This document shows positions 60,648 to 64,000 of a stretch of DNA of 64,000 bases, one piece after another. Numbering within the stretch: the stretch's first letter is position 1; every line of letters starts with the position of its first letter. The stretch is from Burkholderia sp. S171 (GTDB taxonomy: Bacteria; Pseudomonadota; Gammaproteobacteria; Burkholderiales; Burkholderiaceae). A program made the translations under genes and the position numbers. The notes below the pieces were generated by a model, which was given only the letters and a program-made list of their open reading frames with translations, was not told where the DNA came from and searched no databases. The DNA lies in contig NZ_LMUF01000047.1 in the NCBI RefSeq assembly GCF_009766085.1, positions 62,001 through 126,000 on the forward strand, read 5' to 3'.

Positions 60648-61808
60648 ATGGCATGGATGACGGCGAGCGAGGCCTTGAGCATCTTGAACGTCCGCGCGCA
60701 GACGCTGTATGCGAACGTGAGCCGCGGAAAGATCCGCGCGAAACCCGATAAGACGGACCCTCGCCGCAGTCTTTATCATCGCGACGATGTAGTGCGCATG
60801 GCGGAGCGCCGGAGCGGGCAGCGCAAGGTCGAGAAGGTCGCGGCGCAGACGATCGACTGGGGCGATCCTGTTTTGCTTTCTGCTATTTCGATGGTATCGA
60901 ATGGACGGCTTTGGTATCGCGGGCGGGATGCCATCGAGCTTGCGAACACGGCGTCGTTTGAGGAAGTCATCGCGCTGTTGTGGGAGACCGAGGCGGTTTG
61001 CATCGAGCTATCAATCACGCGTGAGGCAGCTGACGCTGATGATCCGCTGACCGCGAGTCTTGTCGCTTTGGCGAGGCGTAGCGCGCGTGATTTGCCATCG
61101 AGTGGACGCACGCCTGCGGTGCTGCGAGACGAGGCCGCCAGCGTGCTTTCGACGCTCGCACAAGCCATTCTGGGCGGCACGATTTCTTCGCATGCGGGCC
61201 GCACGTTGAGCGAGTGTTTGGCCGAATCGTGGGGATGCAGCGAGGCGGAAGACGCGATCCGGCGCGCCCTCGTTTTACTCGCCGATCATGAACTGAATGC
61301 ATCGACCTTCGCTACGCGCATCACGGTCTCCACGGGTGCGTCGTTATCGGCTGGCGTGCTGGCTGGCCTCGCTACGCTCACTGGACCGTTGCATGGAGGC
61401 GCATCGACATCGGTTCGCGCGCTGATTGAGTTGGCAACCGATATCGGCCCGGAAGCGGCCGTGCGTAACTGGCTGGCGCAAGGCCGCGCGTTTCCGGCAT
61501 TCGGTCATCCGCTATACGCCGATGGAGACCCCCGGGCGAGCGCTCTGCTCGGCACGGTGAGCGTGCCGCCGCTTTACACAGACCTCGCCGCGTGCGTGGA
61601 GAGGGCGGTCGGCGAGCGGCCCAACGTTGATTTTGCGCTGGCGGTTCTTGCCGCTGTTTTCGATCTGCCGGCGCATGCGCCGCTGTCGCTGTTCGCACTT
61701 GCACGCTGTGCCGGATGGCTTGCTCATGCGTTGGAGCAAGGGCAAACGGGCCGCCTGATCCGGCCTCGGGCGCGTTACGTCGGGCTACAACCGAGGTCCG
61801 CAGAGTGA
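60648..61808 (+). CDS. citrate synthase-fold protein with N-terminal DNA-binding domain
   Basis: A protein of 386 residues. Residues 1-55 form an excisionase/MerR-type helix-turn-helix (TASEALSILNVRAQTLYANV, then RSLYHRDDVVRM). Residues about 70-380 form a citrate synthase fold in which the three catalytic positions remain: H249 (GPLHGGAS), H287 (FGHPLY) and D328 (NVDF). A true enzyme, a metabolite-sensing regulator, or both are possible. The divergent gene encodes a DinB protein, which gives no hint. I start at ATG 60648. Confidence 0.87.
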   Translation: MAWMTASEALSILNVRAQTLYANVSRGKIRAKPDKTDPRRSLYHRDDVVRMAERRSGQRKVEKVAAQTIDWGDPVLLSAISMVSNGRLWYRGRDAIELANTASFEEVIALLWETEAVCIELSITREAADADDPLTASLVALARRSARDLPSSGRTPAVLRDEAASVLSTLAQAILGGTISSHAGRTLSECLAESWGCSEAEDAIRRALVLLADHELNASTFATRITVSTGASLSAGVLAGLATLTGPLHGGASTSVRALIELATDIGPEAAVRNWLAQGRAFPAFGHPLYADGDPRASALLGTVSVPPLYTDLAACVERAVGERPNVDFALAVLAAVFDLPAHAPLSLFALARCAGWLAHALEQGQTGRLIRPRARYVGLQPRSAE

Positions 61809-61859
61809 GTTCGCATGATCTATCGCGATCATCTGGTGCGAAAGCGGACCATTCAAGCC

Positions 61860-62168
61860 TCACGCGTCACTTCCACCGGTTTTCCGAAGCGCGGCCGCGC
61901 GACGCTTGGCGAAATGGGCTTCGACTTCATCGTGCAGGATAACCGGGCGTCGATCGTCCAATGCTTCCTGCACTTTGGCGCGGAACCATGCGTCATGTGT
62001 CGCCGGGTCGGTGGCAAAAGCGAACGGCAACGCACCCTCATTGGCAATGCGCGTCAGCAGGATACGTACGGCATCCGAGACGGTCAGTCCCATGTTGTCG
62101 AGCACCGCAGCCGCACGCTCTTTCAGCACAGGGTCGATGCGCGTTTGCACCAATGCACTTGCAGCCAT
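61860..62168 (-). CDS. RelB/DinJ-family antitoxin without its toxin
   Basis: A protein of 102 residues with a ribbon-helix-helix start (ALVQTRIDPVLKERAAAVLD, then GLTVSDAVRILLTRIANEG) and the PFAF segment that is typical of DinJ/RelB antitoxins. Toxin genes of this type usually follow the antitoxin directly. Only 51 bases remain before the convergent citrate synthase-like gene, and they contain no RelE or YafQ frame. The antitoxin is thus orphaned. Confidence 0.85.
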   Translation of the reverse strand: MAASALVQTRIDPVLKERAAAVLDNMGLTVSDAVRILLTRIANEGALPFAFATDPATHDAWFRAKVQEALDDRRPVILHDEVEAHFAKRRAAALRKTGGSDA

Positions 62169-62342
62169 GGCGCCGACTCCTCTATGGTAGCTCTAGAAAT
62201 ACCACTGTAATTCACTTGCATTACATTGGATGTCACTACCTAGGCACGGGTGCGGCAATCTTTGCAAAAATGCCGATTTTCGCGACAAGGCGAGGCGGAT
62301 GGGGCTTTGGCACGGCCGGTGTCCGCCGCATCCCCTCCCGGC

Positions 62343-62636
62343 TCACGCCGCCGTTTGTTTGAACGCGTTCGGCCGTGCGCGCTTGGCCAGATCCTGTAAC
62401 AGCCGTTGCACACGGTGCTGTTGCGCGGCGACGAGGTCGCTCTCGCTCATCAGGGCGCGAAGCCGGCTTTCCCAGTAATTCTTGTCCATGCCGTGGACGG
62501 GTCCGGCCGAGTTGGCTCGCGCCACGGACCTGACCATGCGCTCGATGTGGTCGAGTTGGTGATCGGCTAAACTCGCGGGCAGCAAGTTACCGGGGTTACC
62601 GGGGTAAGGCGACGGTGCTTTCTTTAAAGCGCTCAT
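62343..62636 (-). CDS. conserved-type small hypothetical protein
   Basis: A helical, soluble protein of 97 residues without a recognised family. It has a start rich in proline and asparagine (SPYPGNPGNLLPASLA) and then continuous helix-forming sequence (NYWESRLRALMSESDLVAAQ). I start at ATG 62636; the frame extends to 62705. Codon use fits that of neighbouring genes, which supports a real gene. Confidence 0.6.
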   Translation of the reverse strand: MSALKKAPSPYPGNPGNLLPASLADHQLDHIERMVRSVARANSAGPVHGMDKNYWESRLRALMSESDLVAAQQHRVQRLLQDLAKRARPNAFKQTAA

Positions 62637-63009
62637 TTGGCTGTATCTCGTCGTGCTTCGCTGAGCTTTCTCAGGAAGCGTGTTGCGATCAATTCGTCCT
62701 GACATCGCCGATCAAGCCGCTCGGTCGGCCATTACATTACAAATGCCAATGGCGACGCACGAGCGCGGCGATATCGTTTTTCAGTTACCGCCGCCTTTTC
62801 ATCGAAAAAGCCTGTAATTCGCGCGTGCAATGCCGTAAACCAGGCATTGCTTCTCACGATGCGGGATGGACAGTGAAGTTATTGATCTGAAGATATCGCA
62901 CTGTTTTGGGCAGGCTTTACCCTATGTCTCAATTCTCAAAAATAAATTGATCACCGCGACCCGGGCCGGATAAGTTGGCCATTTCGGGGCGCCATCAGGT
63001 AAAAAAACA
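62637..63009. other. intergenic region before the last regulator
   Basis: About 370 bases between divergent genes. It contains one perfect hairpin (listed separately) and an AT-richer stretch before the AraC start. No gene is supported. Confidence 0.5.
62825..62848. repeat. perfect 8-bp inverted repeat
   Basis: GCAATGCC and GGCATTGC enclose eight bases in the divergent intergenic region. There is no T-run, so a regulator site is likelier than a terminator. Confidence 0.5.
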
Positions 63010-64000
63010 ATGGCTTCGCATACCCGTCGAGACGGGCTCGCTCAGGCTGCAGCGGGGGACGCTGGCATCGTCAGCAGTAGTTTCAACACGTACACCTCGA
63101 AGGTGGATCAGCAGATGCTCGCCTGGCGCGACCGGGTGGGGCATGTCGTGGATGTCCTGCCCACGAAGGCGCAGATGACCGGCGGCTTTCGCGGCAGTAT
63201 CGACCGGCATGCAGCCGGCGATTTCGTCTTCACCGACGCCACCACCGACGCCATGTCGCTCGACCGCTCAGTCGCGAGAGTGTCCACGGACGTGCGGCGC
63301 GACTATGTTTTCCACATCTTCGTGCGGGGTGAGGTTGACACGGGAACGAGCATCCAGAAGAAACGCAGCGCCCCGAATTCGGTTCAGGGAATAGTCGTTT
63401 TCGACATGGACCAGCCGTTTCGCACCGACCGGTCCGCGTGCCAGGTGTTGACGATGTTCGTGCCGAGGGCGGTCGTGGAGGCCACAATTCCAGACGCCGA
63501 TGCAATTCACGGCCGGATCGTCCAGCACGGCGCGCCGCTGACCCAGCTCGTCGTGAATCACGCGTTGGCACTGAGTCGCGATCTGCCGGCAATGGGCGCG
63601 GCGCAGGCGGTGCGTGAATTGAATGCCGGCGCGCAATTGCTGCTTGCGGCTTTCCGGAAGCAGGCGAGTTTGACCGGCGATGCCCGCGCAGCCGTCCAGG
63701 CGGCCGTGATGAGCCAGGTGCGGCGGTTTGTCGAAGCGAATCTGAATCAGCCGGATCTTTCGCCTTCGAGCGTGGTGGATGCGCTGCAATTAAAGCGCGC
63801 CACCATCTACCGCTGGTTCGAGCATGAGGGCGGACTGGGCGCGTATATCCGCCATCGCCGGTTGCGCGAGGCGGCCGACGAGCTGGTCCGCTTCCCGCAT
63901 CTTCACGTTATCGATATTGCCTACGGGTTGGGGTTCAACAGCGCGTCGGATTTCACGCGGGCGTTTCGCCGCGCTTACGGCATGAGCCCGCAAGATGCGC
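63010..64000 (+). CDS. AraC-family regulator (partial, runs off the window)
   Basis: The frame is open from ATG 63010 to the right edge, giving 330 residues without a stop. The first about 200 residues resemble the AraC-binding-like domain of the XylS/FeaR type. The last about 100 form the AraC helix-turn-helix pair, with DLSPSSVVDALQLKRATIYR and the second motif near VIDIAYGLGFNSASDFTRAF. The family's final residues lie just beyond the window. The target is unknown. Confidence 0.88.
   Translation, partial: MASHTRRDGLAQAAAGDAGIVSSSFNTYTSKVDQQMLAWRDRVGHVVDVLPTKAQMTGGFRGSIDRHAAGDFVFTDATTDAMSLDRSVARVSTDVRRDYVFHIFVRGEVDTGTSIQKKRSAPNSVQGIVVFDMDQPFRTDRSACQVLTMFVPRAVVEATIPDADAIHGRIVQHGAPLTQLVVNHALALSRDLPAMGAAQAVRELNAGAQLLLAAFRKQASLTGDARAAVQAAVMSQVRRFVEANLNQPDLSPSSVVDALQLKRATIYRWFEHEGGLGAYIRHRRLREAADELVRFPHLHVIDIAYGLGFNSASDFTRAFRRAYGMSPQDA

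Overview
The window is GC-rich, densely coded DNA of a Burkholderiaceae type (Paraburkholderia/Caballeronia/Burkholderia-like). The evidence is two secreted DUF4148 proteins, a 2,2-dialkylglycine decarboxylase that carries all the active-site residues known from the Burkholderia cepacia enzyme, many LysR/GntR/AraC/IclR regulators, and a ParA-ParB-Rep block beside a very large tyrosine recombinase. That block marks the window as the origin region of a secondary replicon (chromid or megaplasmid) rather than the main chromosome. I saw no rRNA, tRNA, CRISPR array or insertion sequence.

Layout. 0.3-3.4 kb: an AraC/GyrI regulator, a 2OG-Fe(II) oxygenase and an AAA ATPase whose start is preceded by a 42-bp near-perfect palindrome. 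3.4-10.6 kb: a leftward operon of GntR regulator, NitT/TauT-type ABC importer, quinone-oxidoreductase-like dehydrogenase, hotdog thioesterase, glyoxalase-like protein and acyl-CoA ligase, which looks like uptake and CoA-dependent breakdown of an unidentified acid. 11-12.3 kb: a DUF4148 protein and an FCD-type GntR regulator. 13-19 kb: the replication and partition module parA-parB-rep and the recombinase. 19.4-23 kb: the qorB/qorR pair, an NmrA-type reductase and a LysR regulator. 23.1-26.1 kb: a sulfur/persulfide operon (metallo-beta-lactamase-fold hydrolase, TauE exporter, DsrE protein, membrane thioredoxin). 26.4-32.5 kb: an Mpo1-like protein, the second DUF4148 protein, and a MocR regulator divergent from a degradative HMG-CoA reductase with a tricarboxylate-transporter-like permease. 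32.6-37 kb: a decayed VirK/YbjX gene, a DUF2867 protein, a lipoprotein, and the dgdR-dgdA pair. 37-46 kb: several regulator-enzyme pairs, then an IclR regulator next to a citryl-CoA-lyase-like protein, a CaiB-type CoA-transferase and an MFS carrier. 46.2-49.8 kb: a GMC dehydrogenase cluster (cytochrome c, RHH protein, FAD subunit, Tat-exported small subunit, glyoxalase). 50-54.3 kb: a lone fimbrial adhesin, an EamA exporter, an SH3 protein with a Gly/Pro repeat tail, a GNAT gene broken by an internal stop, and a TfoX-like protein. 54.4-59 kb: a GntR/UTRA regulator, a chemoreceptor, an amidohydrolase and an MFS carrier, tied together by an identical 14-bp palindrome at two promoters. 59-64 kb: small genes, a DNA-binding-domain/citrate-synthase fusion, an orphan RelB-like antitoxin, and an AraC regulator that runs off the right edge.

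The most interesting signal is the space between parB and rep (14343-14680). The opposite strand holds a sigma70-type promoter and an intrinsic terminator that would make an RNA of about 108 nt, with two hairpins carrying the same six-base loop. The rep Shine-Dalgarno lies inside a 7-bp hairpin. Two copies of a 13-bp palindrome lie 83 bp apart next to the parB stop. This is the layout of alphaproteobacterial repABC replicons (counter-transcribed RNA plus centromere sites), here with a Rep protein I do not recognise as RepC.
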